DNA of 17,172 nt from an uncultured Eubacteriales bacterium (lineage in GTDB: Bacteria > Bacillota > Clostridia > Christensenellales > Borkfalkiaceae). Position 1 is the first letter of the stretch. The number at the start of each line of letters is the position of its first letter. Positions 1-8,137 of this stretch are shown here, in pieces. The notes beneath the pieces are model-generated. The model ran no database searches. It saw only the letters and a list, made by a program, of their open reading frames with translations, and had not been told where the DNA came from. A program made the position numbers and the translations under genes. The stretch is taken from assembly GCA_949745625.1 (NCBI GenBank), contig CATJZR010000044.1, positions 1 through 17,172 on the forward strand, in the 5' to 3' direction.

Positions 1-3
1 ACC

Positions 4-1224
4 TTAATCATTTTTCTTCCTCTTACCCCTTTTGTTTTTTGCAATTATGTCGAATACCGACAAAACGATGCCTATAATTATATAGATATAGAACGTAAAC
101 AGTCGCCACGCGATGACAGACCACACCAAAGCGGGCCCCGCAGCCACGGAAAAGGCAAGCGCGCCCATTCCCTCGATAACTCCCGAATTGCCCGGCGTGG
201 GGATAAACGAAACGCCGAATATCGCGTACACGTTCAGCGACGTTACCGTAATCAGCAGCCCTTCCACGGGGCAGGAAAACGCAAGCATTACGAAGTAAGG
301 TATGGCGAACGTGATAGCCGACTCTAAAAAGCAGACCAACAGCAGCAGCGCGAAATTGACGGGACTTTTAGCCATCTGCTTAAACGCGTTTTTGAAATCG
401 TAAACTATTTTTTCTGCGCGTTCGGTTGCCTTATCTACGTCCTTGACTAATTTGATTTTGTTGCCCACCTTAATTACGCCGACCGCCATTTTGCGCATGA
501 ACTTGGGCAACAAGAGAAACAGCAGCACGAACAAGGGTATTATAAGGTTTATGCCTATTCCTACCCAGCCCGTTATTTTTAACAGATTGCCGCCGCTCAC
601 ATTGTCCAAAACGCCCTTGACGGCGCCGGCAATCATAAGCGCCGCGCCGAGAATTATCCAGCACATAATGCTGAAAATGTATCTTATGAGGACTATTGCC
701 GAAGAGTTGCCGCCGCTTATACCCTTTGTGTTCAGATAGTAAATCTGCATGGGCTGACCGCCCGTAGCGAACGGTGTAACCGCGTCGTAATATTTTCCCA
801 GAAAATTCGTTTTAATCGACGCGCCCAAGCGGTATTTACCGGTAACGGTCTTGCCGATAATACAAAATTTGACCACGTCCAGCGCCATACCCGCAGCGAC
901 GACCGCAACAAGCACGACTAAAAACACCGGACTTGCGCCGCGCATAACCTCGCCGAAGGACGAGCCGTCGTGCCCGATTTCGTTTACTACGCCGAGCAGC
1001 GAAATTATCCCCACCGCGATAACCGCAACTAGAAATACGTTCCAAAGCACGCTCTTTATCCGCTTTACGTTGAGCGGCTTTTTTGCAGGCTGCGACGCGG
1101 CGGGGACGGTAAAATCGCCGTCCCCGTCCGCAACGGGCTGCGCGTCAATCTCGGACAAAACGGCGTTTTCACCGCCGTCCGTCAACGTGTCTGTATTTTC
1201 TTTGTTTTCGTCCTTTCTTTCCAA
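4..1224 (-). CDS. LPG synthase TM / flippase-like family membrane protein
   Basis: A 406-residue polytopic membrane protein. An acidic, low-complexity cytoplasmic N-terminus (about residues 1-50) precedes roughly eight hydrophobic segments (about 57-80, 98-122, 178-200, 220-240, 290-315, 322-342, 352-375, 376-394) and a Lys/Arg-rich tail. Family marks are TPFATGGQPMQIYYL (150-164) and PTPGNSGVIEG (342-352), typical of the lysylphosphatidylglycerol synthase transmembrane / UPF0104 (YbhN-like) family, whose members move or modify lipids at the membrane. There is no C-terminal aminoacyl-transferase domain, so it is a stand-alone flippase-like protein rather than full-length MprF. The start is TTG at 1222-1224, chosen because AAAAGGTG lies about 5 nt upstream. 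It follows the acetyltransferase gene by 21 nt and probably shares its transcript. The substrate is unknown. Confidence 0.85.
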   Translation of the reverse strand: MERKDENKENTDTLTDGGENAVLSEIDAQPVADGDGDFTVPAASQPAKKPLNVKRIKSVLWNVFLVAVIAVGIISLLGVVNEIGHDGSSFGEVMRGASPVFLVVLVAVVAAGMALDVVKFCIIGKTVTGKYRLGASIKTNFLGKYYDAVTPFATGGQPMQIYYLNTKGISGGNSSAIVLIRYIFSIMCWIILGAALMIAGAVKGVLDNVSGGNLLKITGWVGIGINLIIPLFVLLFLLLPKFMRKMAVGVIKVGNKIKLVKDVDKATERAEKIVYDFKNAFKQMAKSPVNFALLLLVCFLESAITFAIPYFVMLAFSCPVEGLLITVTSLNVYAIFGVSFIPTPGNSGVIEGMGALAFSVAAGPALVWSVIAWRLFTFYIYIIIGIVLSVFDIIAKNKRGKRKKND

Positions 1225-1245
1225 AATTCACCTTTTAAGTCGTAC

Positions 1246-2379
1246 TTATTCGACCTTTAAGCCCCAGCATCGCGCCTTTTTGGATAATTCGCTGTCAAAA
1301 AACTTCCAAAGACGCTGCACGCGGGTGTTATCCTCTAACTGAGGTCCCGCCTCCAACTTGGTTGCGCCAAGTTTGCAGATACCTTCGAGACAATGGTTTA
1401 TGATAATGGCGGGCACGCCGAGCCCCTGATGCTCGGGCAGTATGCCAATACTGAGAAGGTCGACGGTTTTGGGGTGCTTCATTGCGCGCAGGTACGGAAT
1501 GAACCCGCGGAAGAATATGCGACCTCTGCCCTTTTGCATGACCTCCTTCATAGAGGGTATGCAGTAGCCGTAGGCTATAACCTTTCCGTCCTTCATAACC
1601 ACGGTAGCCAGCTCGGGAATAAGCACGCTCATCAAAACCTTGGTTTCGCGGATTTTCTGCTTTTCGTTTATCGGGCTGGTGCCGTACAGGTGCTCGAAAG
1701 CCTTGTCGAGCACGTCCAAAGCCTGAACGATATATTCCTTCAATTTCTTTTTGTCGTGTTTTAAATAATACGCCACATCAAGAATTTCGTAGCCGTATTT
1801 TTGCATTACCGAATCGCTTAACGCCTTAATCTTTTCGGGCGGTGTCTCGGGCGGCGTAATAGTATAACAATTCCAGTCCACAACCTTGTACGCGCCCAGC
1901 TTTTCCATGTGCTCGACGTAGTACGGATAATTGTAAATTTCTATGTAGTTGCTGTCCCTGTCGAAGCCTTCGATAAGCATTCCCTCTTCGTTGAGGTCGG
2001 AAAAGCTCATAGGTCCGATAATTTCGGTCATGCCGAGCTCCTTAGCCCACTCGATAAGCTTATCGAAAAGCGCTTTCGTAACCTCGAAATCGTCTATCAC
2101 GTCAAAGCGGGTAAAGCGCAGCTGCTTATAACCGAATTTTTCGTTTGCGCCGCGGTGCCATATACCCGCTATGCGCCCGGCGATTTTACCGTCCTTGTAC
2201 GCAAGGAACATTCTGCAATCGGCAAACCTGAACGCGTCGTTTGTTTCGGGGTCGAATTCCGCAAATTCGTCGGAATAAAGATTACAGCACGCATGCGGAC
2301 TGTCTCTGTACAGGTCTATTACGAATTTAAAGAATTTCTTTTTATCTCTTTTAGTTACGATTTCTTTAATCTCAATCAT
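1246..2379 (-). CDS. Tandem GNAT-type N-acetyltransferase-like protein (YghO-like)
   Basis: A 377-residue soluble protein that reads as two GNAT-like halves. The N-terminal half (about 1-175) contains FLAYKDGKIAGRIAGI (59-74) and IGPMSFSDLNEEGMLIEGFD (121-140), a signature I associate with YghO-like proteins. The C-terminal half (about 245-375) contains VMKDGKVIAYGY (261-272) and the acyl-CoA-binding-type loop GILPEHQGLGVP (312-323), followed by a helix and an N-T-R-V-x-R-L-W segment near the end. The ATG at 2379 has AGGA about 7 nt upstream. It is followed after 21 nt by the flippase-like gene, so the pair may act in one pathway, possibly acylation plus transport of a lipid or cell-envelope compound. 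That pathway link is inference. The gene begins just past a terminator and no clear promoter is visible between them. Confidence 0.75.
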   Translation of the reverse strand: MIEIKEIVTKRDKKKFFKFVIDLYRDSPHACCNLYSDEFAEFDPETNDAFRFADCRMFLAYKDGKIAGRIAGIWHRGANEKFGYKQLRFTRFDVIDDFEVTKALFDKLIEWAKELGMTEIIGPMSFSDLNEEGMLIEGFDRDSNYIEIYNYPYYVEHMEKLGAYKVVDWNCYTITPPETPPEKIKALSDSVMQKYGYEILDVAYYLKHDKKKLKEYIVQALDVLDKAFEHLYGTSPINEKQKIRETKVLMSVLIPELATVVMKDGKVIAYGYCIPSMKEVMQKGRGRIFFRGFIPYLRAMKHPKTVDLLSIGILPEHQGLGVPAIIINHCLEGICKLGATKLEAGPQLEDNTRVQRLWKFFDSELSKKARCWGLKVE

Positions 2380-2410
2380 ATTTTTTCCTAAGAATTTTAT
2401 TATTTAAACA

Positions 2411-2436
2411 AAACGGCGGTCTGACGACCGCCGTTT
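2411..2436 (-). terminator. Intrinsic terminator of the 2439-4757 surface-protein gene
   Basis: A perfect 11-bp stem (aaacggcggtc / gaccgccgttt) with a 4-nt loop starts 2 nt beyond the stop codon. On the minus strand it is followed by the T-rich tract TTTTGTTTAAATA. It lies 31 nt upstream of the acetyltransferase ATG, so some read-through may feed the downstream pair. Confidence 0.85.
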
Positions 2437-2438
2437 GA

Positions 2439-4757
2439 TTATTTATTTTTCTTTTTACTCTTCTCTTTCTCAAACTGAACGTCGATGTCGTCCTTGTTCT
2501 TGGGCTTGATTACAAGAAGAAGTATTATAGCGACGAACGAAACGCCCGCAACCGATAATAAAATTACCGAAGCCACATTGTTTTTAAGCCATTCGCTTTC
2601 GCCCTTCAAAGCCTTTGCTTCTACCGAAGATACTACCGCAAGCGAGCACGTCACGGGGTCGGTGTTGTACTGCGTGTCGGTAACCTCCGCTCTCATAAAG
2701 TAGAACGCGTTGCCGTCCTGCGGAGTGAAGCTCGTCGAAGACGTGCTCCAACCGTAGTCCTTGAATTCCTCGTAGTCCTCGTCCGTTTCGGAAACCTGCT
2801 TTATTTCCTTGAAATATTTACGGGTTTCCTCACTCTCGAAAAGTCCGTCCATAGCGTCGATAAACTCTTCGTAGCTGAAAGTAATTTTAGTTGCGGCATA
2901 GTAGCCCGCCCTGTCGAAAAGGAAAAGCCTGTACTTGACCTCGTAGCTGTTTTCAACGCCGTTTATCTCAAACGATGCCGACGTGTAGTTGGTGCCTACG
3001 TACGCGGTGCTCTGCTTTTCGGGCTTCTCTTTGAAATGCGCGCCCTTATAGTCTACGTTAAACGTGAACCAGGGCAGCTTGTCGTGCCTGTCGTCGTCCG
3101 AATAAATGTTCCATATATCGCCTGACGAGAATTTGACGGGTTTGCCGTCTTCCATATAGTACATGTCGTTGCCCGCAACGTCGGTAGCGTACAGTGTGAA
3201 GCGGTAGCTACCGGGTTTGGTGACGTTAATGGAAAGGTTGTTCGTAGCAAGCGAGGTGTTAGAAGACTGGGTATCGCTGTAATAGTATATGCTCAGCTTC
3301 ATGTTGGTGTACGGCGTGGAATTTTCAACGAACAGAGATTCCGCCGAGGGTAGATAGAAGTAGCTCTGCGAGCCTGCCGAAAGATTGCTTGCGGCCTTGT
3401 CTACCTTCTTTTGATATTCCTTGCAAATTTCTTCCCAAGTCATACCCTGAGGCATACCCTGTGCCTCGTAGTTGTAGGTAACACCTTTAAGGTCGTCGCC
3501 GACGGCGATAAAGTCGTAATTATTGATTTTAAGTTTGTGCTCGTCTTCCAGATACCAGTCGAAGAAAACGTAGCTCTCGGCGCCGTTCGAAGAGGTATCT
3601 ACTACCTTTGCGTACGCCTTTACAGCCATATCGACCTTGAAGTCATCGGCACCGCCGAAGCCCGCGCACTCCTCCTCGGAGGGCAGATAGAAGTCCTTGT
3701 CCGAGTCGAGCAGTATATCGGAATCCACTTCCTTGAACCTGTCGTCCTCGTAGTCGTTGTAGTTAACGTCGGATTTTAGATAGTCGTCGTATCTGAGCGC
3801 GTAATAGTAAAGCGTGCTTGAAGGCGAGGAACGCAGCACGTCGATTAACTGATAATCGAACTTGACCTCTCCGCCTATTTCAAGGTGGGAAATCGCTTTG
3901 TTGAGGCAAAGCACCGCGGGAGTGTTGTCGGTGACGTTACCGCCGACGTAGTGGTCGCCCTCTTCCCTCGGGCTGTTGATTATAAATTCCTGATTGTTGA
4001 GCGAGTATAAAACCATTTTGGCTACGCCCGCTTCCTCTTCGCCCTCGCTCTCTTCGAATTCCGCGCTGAAAATCAAAGGATAAACGGGCGTGGTCGACGA
4101 AGACGAATATTTGGCGTAATTGCCGCCCACGTTTACCATATTGCCGTCAACCGACGGATTTCCGTCGTTGCTTACGGTAACGTGGTACGAGCCCTCAAGC
4201 TTTTGGTCGAATATTATATTGATATGGTCTTTATCGAGTATCGTGTCGCTATCGGGCGCGGTCTTGTCCTTATCGTCGGTAATCGCAACCTTAACGCCGT
4301 CGGTCCCCGCCGGAAAAAACATAATGTAATTAGCGGTTTTGCCCTCTTCCGTCTTGGAATACTGCTGAGACTCGAACGTAATTACGAATTTTTTGAAATC
4401 GGTGTTCTTGAAGCCGATTTCCATATTGAATTTACCGTTAACGACTTTCTTGGTTGCACTTTCGCCCTCACCCTCGGTAACCTGCTCAAACCAGTTGTAG
4501 GCAAGGTTTTTTCTGTACGAAATGCTGTCGTCGTTATAGGCGAACGTAAACATAGTATAGAAAACGTCTTTTTCGCCGTCGGTCTGCTTATCGACCAGCA
4601 CGTTAGCCTCTTCCGAAGCGGTAAACACATTCGAACCGCTTACGCTAATCGAACCCGCAGCCTCGGCGGGCTTGAAATTGATAGCAAAAACCGCCGCAAC
4701 CGACATAATCAGCACGAGAGCGAGCGCTATCACCGTAAATTTGAATTTCGTTTTCAT
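2439..4757 (-). CDS. Large secreted protein anchored by a C-terminal transmembrane helix
   Basis: A 772-residue protein of unrecognised family. The N-terminus MKTKFKF plus a hydrophobic core (VIALALVLIMSVAAVFAI) and a likely AEA cleavage site form a classical Sec signal peptide. The large exterior is acidic and rich in Tyr, Asp, Ser and Thr, with Ig-like strands such as KPGSYRFTLYATDVAGND. A single helix near the C-terminus (SVILLSVAGVSFVAIILLLVI) is followed by a Lys-rich cytoplasmic tail ending KSKKKNK. There is no LPXTG motif, so it is held by the helix rather than by sortase. The ATG at 4757 is preferred over the one at 4781 because GGAG lies 7 nt upstream and the protein then begins directly with the signal peptide. 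It has its own promoter and terminator. An extracellular binding or envelope role is likely but not shown. Confidence 0.85.
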   Translation of the reverse strand: MKTKFKFTVIALALVLIMSVAAVFAINFKPAEAAGSISVSGSNVFTASEEANVLVDKQTDGEKDVFYTMFTFAYNDDSISYRKNLAYNWFEQVTEGEGESATKKVVNGKFNMEIGFKNTDFKKFVITFESQQYSKTEEGKTANYIMFFPAGTDGVKVAITDDKDKTAPDSDTILDKDHINIIFDQKLEGSYHVTVSNDGNPSVDGNMVNVGGNYAKYSSSSTTPVYPLIFSAEFEESEGEEEAGVAKMVLYSLNNQEFIINSPREEGDHYVGGNVTDNTPAVLCLNKAISHLEIGGEVKFDYQLIDVLRSSPSSTLYYYALRYDDYLKSDVNYNDYEDDRFKEVDSDILLDSDKDFYLPSEEECAGFGGADDFKVDMAVKAYAKVVDTSSNGAESYVFFDWYLEDEHKLKINNYDFIAVGDDLKGVTYNYEAQGMPQGMTWEEICKEYQKKVDKAASNLSAGSQSYFYLPSAESLFVENSTPYTNMKLSIYYYSDTQSSNTSLATNNLSINVTKPGSYRFTLYATDVAGNDMYYMEDGKPVKFSSGDIWNIYSDDDRHDKLPWFTFNVDYKGAHFKEKPEKQSTAYVGTNYTSASFEINGVENSYEVKYRLFLFDRAGYYAATKITFSYEEFIDAMDGLFESEETRKYFKEIKQVSETDEDYEEFKDYGWSTSSTSFTPQDGNAFYFMRAEVTDTQYNTDPVTCSLAVVSSVEAKALKGESEWLKNNVASVILLSVAGVSFVAIILLLVIKPKNKDDIDVQFEKEKSKKKNK

Positions 4758-4793
4758 ATATGAACTCCGATAGTTAACCAAAATATCTTATAT

Positions 4794-4822
4794 ATTTTAC
4801 AATAATAAAAGTCGGTTGTCAA
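4794..4822 (-). promoter_or_regulatory. Sigma-A-type promoter for the surface-protein gene
   Basis: On the minus strand, TTGACA (4817-4822) and TAAAAT (4794-4799) are separated by 17 nt. Expected +1 is near 4787, giving a leader of about 30 nt that contains the GGAG ribosome-binding site before the ATG at 4757. The -35 box overlaps the stop codon of the pseudouridine synthase gene. Confidence 0.75.
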
Positions 4823-5526
4823 ACCAAAATAACCCCGTCGGTAAAATTATTCGGGTTAAATAGCTTCCACACGCCGTCCTCGGGAGGAGTTACTATAAAG
4901 CGCATAGCCTCTCCGGATACCGGGTGCGTAAACCTTAAAGAATACGCCCAAAGCGCAAGCTTGCCCTTCTGCGCCTTTTCGCCGCCGTAGCGCATATCGC
5001 CGTAAACGGGCGTGTTGATAGAAGCAAACTGAACGCGTATCTGATGTGTTCTGCCCGTATGCAGATTGACCTCTGCAAGGGAAAGCCCGTCGCGCTCTTC
5101 CTTTATTTCATAGTCGAGCGCGGCATATTTCGCGCCCTCCTCGGTCTGCGTGCACGCATATACCGTATTATTAATAGAGTTCTTGCGCAGATAGTTTTCC
5201 AAAATAGCCTTTTTTCTGTTGGGCGAGCCGCAAAGCACCGCAAAATAGCGTTTTTCGAAGCCCCCGCTGCGCATTGCCTCAGAAAGGCGCGAAGCCGCCT
5301 TCGAGGTTTTGGCGAACACCATTACCCCTCCCGTCGGTCTGTCGAGTCTGTGGATAAGCCCCGCGTATGCGTTGCCCGGCTTGTTGTAGGCGGTTTTTAA
5401 ATACCTTTTAACGCAGTCAAGCAGGTTGTCGTCACCGCTTTCGTCGGGACAGCAAGGCTCGTTCTGCGGCTTTAAAACCACAATTATATGATTGTCCTCG
5501 TGTAAAATTATCAATTCATCCTTCAT
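4819..5526 (-). CDS. RluA-family pseudouridine synthase
   Basis: A 235-residue enzyme converting specific uridines in rRNA or tRNA to pseudouridine in the cytoplasm. The family signature HRLDRPTGG is at 59-67, with D62 the expected catalytic aspartate. The second conserved element LHTGRTHQIRVQ is at 155-166, and QFASINTPVYGDMRYGG follows. There is no N-terminal S4 domain, so it belongs with the short RluA/RluC/TruC-like members. The target site cannot be told from sequence. The ATG overlaps the TGA of the upstream methyltransferase gene by 4 nt (ATGA), indicating translational coupling, and the two form an RNA-modification operon. Confidence 0.93.
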   Translation of the reverse strand: MKDELIILHEDNHIIVVLKPQNEPCCPDESGDDNLLDCVKRYLKTAYNKPGNAYAGLIHRLDRPTGGVMVFAKTSKAASRLSEAMRSGGFEKRYFAVLCGSPNRKKAILENYLRKNSINNTVYACTQTEEGAKYAALDYEIKEERDGLSLAEVNLHTGRTHQIRVQFASINTPVYGDMRYGGEKAQKGKLALWAYSLRFTHPVSGEAMRFIVTPPEDGVWKLFNPNNFTDGVILV

Positions 5527-6392
5527 AATCTTCTTCCGGTAAATAGTCCGCTTGCGCCGCAGGGCAGATTTATGCCCTCGTCGGTGGGAATCCCCACCTC
5601 GTACGCCTCGGTCACTCCCTCGAAGCCCCCGAGGGTCAGGGTTAATATGTTTTTAAGAACCTCTGGTTGCAGCCCCGTTGTATAGCTGTTTATCAAAAAG
5701 AACAAGGGGTCGTCAACGAGTAGCTTAGCGCAGTCGGAAACGAACGAAAACAGATTTTCTTCTATTTTCCACATCTCGCCGTTTGGGCCTCTGCCGTAGC
5801 TTGGCGGGTCCATTATCACCGCGTCGTAGCGGTTGCCCCTGCGTATTTCGCGAGCTACGAACTTCATACAGTCGTCTACTATATAGCGTATTCCGCTGTC
5901 AACGCCCGAAAGCCGCGCGTTTTCGCCCGCGCGCTCTACCATGCCCTTGGCTGCGTCCACGTGCGTTACGAGCGCGCCGGATTTCGCACACGCCACCGAA
6001 GCGCCGCCCGTGTAAGCAAACAGGTTTAAAACCTTAACCTCCCTGCCGCGCATCCGCGCCTTTTCGATTAATGCGCGCATAGCGTTCCAGTTAACCGCCT
6101 GTTCGGGGAACAGCCCCGTATGCTTGAAGCCCATAGGCTTGATTTTGAATTTAAGGTCGCGGTAGCAGACCGTCCACTCGGACGGAAACTGCGCGCGCAC
6201 GTCCCAGCCGCCACCGCCCTTTTCACTGCGCCTGTATACGGCGTGAATACCTTTTCTGCCGTAAAGGTCGCCGCCCTTCCAGATTACCTGCGGGTCGGGG
6301 CGAAGTAAAATAACATCCTTCCAACGCTCTAACTTCATACCCTCGGAGGTAGCTAAAATTTTATAGTCCTGCCAATCGTCAACCGTCCTCAT
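5523..6392 (-). CDS. Class I SAM-dependent methyltransferase (RlmI/COG1092-like)
   Basis: A 289-residue cytoplasmic methyltransferase, probably acting on rRNA. The N-terminal part contains W-x-D-Y and LLRPDPQVIW (29-38). FKHTGLFPEQAVNW (89-102) introduces the Rossmann domain, motif I is VLNLFAYTGGASVACA (121-136), and the catalytic-type motif DPPSYGRG is at 195-202. An open frame extends upstream to 6551, but that longer start would run through the terminator and promoter of this region, and the 53 extra residues are unlike a protein of this family. The ATG at 6392 is therefore chosen. It has no Shine-Dalgarno site, and the promoter upstream places +1 on this ATG, so the mRNA looks leaderless. 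It is coupled to the RluA-family gene by an ATGA overlap. Confidence 0.9.
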   Translation of the reverse strand: MRTVDDWQDYKILATSEGMKLERWKDVILLRPDPQVIWKGGDLYGRKGIHAVYRRSEKGGGGWDVRAQFPSEWTVCYRDLKFKIKPMGFKHTGLFPEQAVNWNAMRALIEKARMRGREVKVLNLFAYTGGASVACAKSGALVTHVDAAKGMVERAGENARLSGVDSGIRYIVDDCMKFVAREIRRGNRYDAVIMDPPSYGRGPNGEMWKIEENLFSFVSDCAKLLVDDPLFFLINSYTTGLQPEVLKNILTLTLGGFEGVTEAYEVGIPTDEGINLPCGASGLFTGRRL

Positions 6393-6398
6393 ATAAAA

Positions 6399-6427
6399 AT
6401 TATAACAATAACGCGGTGTTTTGTAAA
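6399..6427 (-). promoter_or_regulatory. Promoter giving a leaderless methyltransferase mRNA
   Basis: On the minus strand, TTTACA (6422-6427), a 17-nt spacer, then TATAAT (6399-6404). The seventh base downstream of the -10 box is 6392, the A of the ATG. No purine-rich ribosome-binding site fits between the -10 box and the ATG. Confidence 0.78.
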
Positions 6428-6430
6428 GTG

Positions 6431-6465
6431 AAAAAAGGCGCGCGGACGAATTTCGTCCGCGCGCC
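6431..6465 (-). terminator. Strong intrinsic terminator of the phage-head operon
   Basis: A perfect 14-bp GC-rich inverted repeat (6437-6450 and 6452-6465) with one central base is followed on the minus strand by TTTTTT (6431-6436). It starts 18 nt beyond the last gene of the operon and ends 3 nt before the -35 box of the methyltransferase promoter, separating the two transcription units. Confidence 0.93.
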
Positions 6466-6483
6466 ACGCATTTTACCTCAGCT

Positions 6484-6978
6484 TTATCTGCTGTACGTCG
6501 CAAGCACGTTATAAAGAGTTGAGTAATAACTGGCAAGATATTTTTTCGCAACCTCGTCCGCAGCGTAAAGCGCCATGCGCTCGGCGGGGTCTGCTATGGC
6601 AAGATAGTAGTCGCGCACTATGATATACCGCTCGTTATAGGAAAGAGAATAGTCCACGATATAGCCCGCGCTCTCGTCACCGTCGTCCCCGCCACCGCCG
6701 TCGGGAGGGGCGTTAAGACTTAAATTATATATAAGGTTATCGGCTATTATCGCGCACTGGTACGCCACGGCGGCGTCAAGCTCAGCCCGCTTGTCCGCAA
6801 GCAAGGTTGAATTTTTCATTCCCGAGGTAAGCACTATAGAGGTAAACATCTGCATTTCCTTGTCGGCTTTATATTTAAGCTCGTCTTTTTTTTGCTGCGC
6901 AGTGCGCAGCATTTTCATCTGTACGGCTGTATACTCTTTAAGCTGTTCCTCCGTTACGTCTATTATATCAAATACCAC
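6484..6978 (-). CDS. Unrecognised last protein of the phage-head operon
   Basis: A 164-residue protein with no family I recognise. Residues about 8-90 look like long amphipathic helices rich in Lys, Gln, Met and Ala. A Pro/Gly/Asp linker (PPDGGGGDDGDES) follows, then a Tyr-rich helical C-terminus with NERYIIVRDYYLAIADPAERM. There is no signal peptide or transmembrane helix. The start is GTG at 6978 with GGAGGTG about 5 nt upstream, overlapping the end of the hub-like gene by 11 nt, so the two are translationally coupled. In P22-like phages this position (after gp10) holds the tail needle or other tail-tip/ejection proteins, so a plug, needle or minor head role is a reasonable positional inference only. 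Confidence 0.75.
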   Translation of the reverse strand: MVFDIIDVTEEQLKEYTAVQMKMLRTAQQKKDELKYKADKEMQMFTSIVLTSGMKNSTLLADKRAELDAAVAYQCAIIADNLIYNLSLNAPPDGGGGDDGDESAGYIVDYSLSYNERYIIVRDYYLAIADPAERMALYAADEVAKKYLASYYSTLYNVLATYSR

Positions 6979-8137
6979 GCGTCACCTCCGCGGTCATATT
7001 GAGCCTGCTTATCCGCCCGCCGCTCTTTACCGTCACCGTAAACGCTTGCCCGCGCATACGCGGACGAACAATACCTCCCGCATTTTCGAACACGCGGCTC
7101 TCTCTGCCGTTATCGACGCGCAATTCCGCAACGCCGTCAAGCTCTATCGCGGTAAGCGTCTTTGCGCGCGCCGTGCCGAAGTCGATTGCCGAGGTAACAA
7201 ACTTATAGACCCCCTCGCCCTCCGTAAGCCGTTTCACCGTCCCGCCGTTGCACGCAAACACGCCGTCCTTTACAAACAGCGCGCCGGGGCACACTTCCAG
7301 CAAACAGCTCTCGCCGTCGGCGTCCGCGCAGACGATACCCTCGCCGCAAACCGCGAAATATCTGCCTGCGTATGTTGCCGAGCAGGTCGGCTCGGACATC
7401 GGATGCCGCGTTTTAAAAGGGGTAATGCGCACGCCGTCAAAGACTTTCAGACCCGAGCGGGTGCAGAAAACCAGTCTGTCACCGACAATCTGCACTGTAT
7501 TTTTAAATATCCTGTCGCAATCGGTGTCGGTTATAACGACCGAGAAATTTTCGGGCGAGCCGTACATAGACAGCACCGTCAGACCTAATTGCCGCACGAC
7601 GACGAGCTTGCCCGCAAAAACCTTCATATCTAGTATTTTCCCGCGCTCCGGGTCGAGCGTGACGCTCCCGCTTTTGCCGATACCCTCTTTCCAGTCAAGC
7701 AATCCGCCGCTACCCGACCATCTTACCGTAAACCTTTTGCCGCCGAACAGTCTGCCGCAGTGAACCGCACCGCAATCGAGCGCGTGCGGCAGCTTTTCCG
7801 TTGTGAAAGTCCCTTCCTTACAAATTACCGCACGGTCGCCCGTAATGACGGCAACCCGAGTCGCACCGCCGTCAATATCCTCGATAACGAAGGGGGCAAA
7901 GCCGTCCGTCGTCGCCAATTTCGAATAGTGCGTTCCGTCGTCGGAAACGTAAAGCTCGCCGTCGGCATAGTAAAAATACCTACCCGCGGTAAACGAATAC
8001 GCCGCAAAGGTCGTCCATTGCGGGCACGCGCCGACCGACCGGTCACCGTACGCGGGGGAAAGCGCGCCGTCCCTCAAAAAGCAACCCGAAAGGCGCGCGG
8101 GGAAGTCGAATGCGCAGACGGTTTTTTTGAAGCTCAT
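6968..8137 (-). CDS. Phage hub/stopper-like protein (gp10-like candidate)
   Basis: A 389-residue, beta-rich, soluble protein. Repeated short hairpins (GRYFYYADGELYVSDDG, DRLVFCTRSGLKVFDGV, GRYFAVCGEGIVCADADG) suggest a beta-propeller-like fold, as in the hub/packaged-DNA-stabilisation protein gp10 of P22. The C-terminal part (SAIDFGTARAKTLTAIEL, then FTVTVKSGGRISRLNMTAEV) resembles the C-terminal beta domain of phage hub proteins. Gene order adaptor then hub is also as in P22. The second ATG (8137) is chosen because GAGGAG lies 6 nt upstream of it; the first ATG directly abuts the GAGGAG. The ATG overlaps the adaptor TGA by 4 nt. It contains 14 cysteines, unusual for a virion protein. The fold assignment is by pattern and position, not by a search. 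Confidence 0.6.
   Translation of the reverse strand: MSFKKTVCAFDFPARLSGCFLRDGALSPAYGDRSVGACPQWTTFAAYSFTAGRYFYYADGELYVSDDGTHYSKLATTDGFAPFVIEDIDGGATRVAVITGDRAVICKEGTFTTEKLPHALDCGAVHCGRLFGGKRFTVRWSGSGGLLDWKEGIGKSGSVTLDPERGKILDMKVFAGKLVVVRQLGLTVLSMYGSPENFSVVITDTDCDRIFKNTVQIVGDRLVFCTRSGLKVFDGVRITPFKTRHPMSEPTCSATYAGRYFAVCGEGIVCADADGESCLLEVCPGALFVKDGVFACNGGTVKRLTEGEGVYKFVTSAIDFGTARAKTLTAIELDGVAELRVDNGRESRVFENAGGIVRPRMRGQAFTVTVKSGGRISRLNMTAEVTRGI

Noticed and set aside
6393..6551. N-terminal extension of the methyltransferase to an ATG at 6551
   Set aside because: It would cover the phage-operon terminator and the -35/-10 boxes, and the extra residues do not resemble the family.
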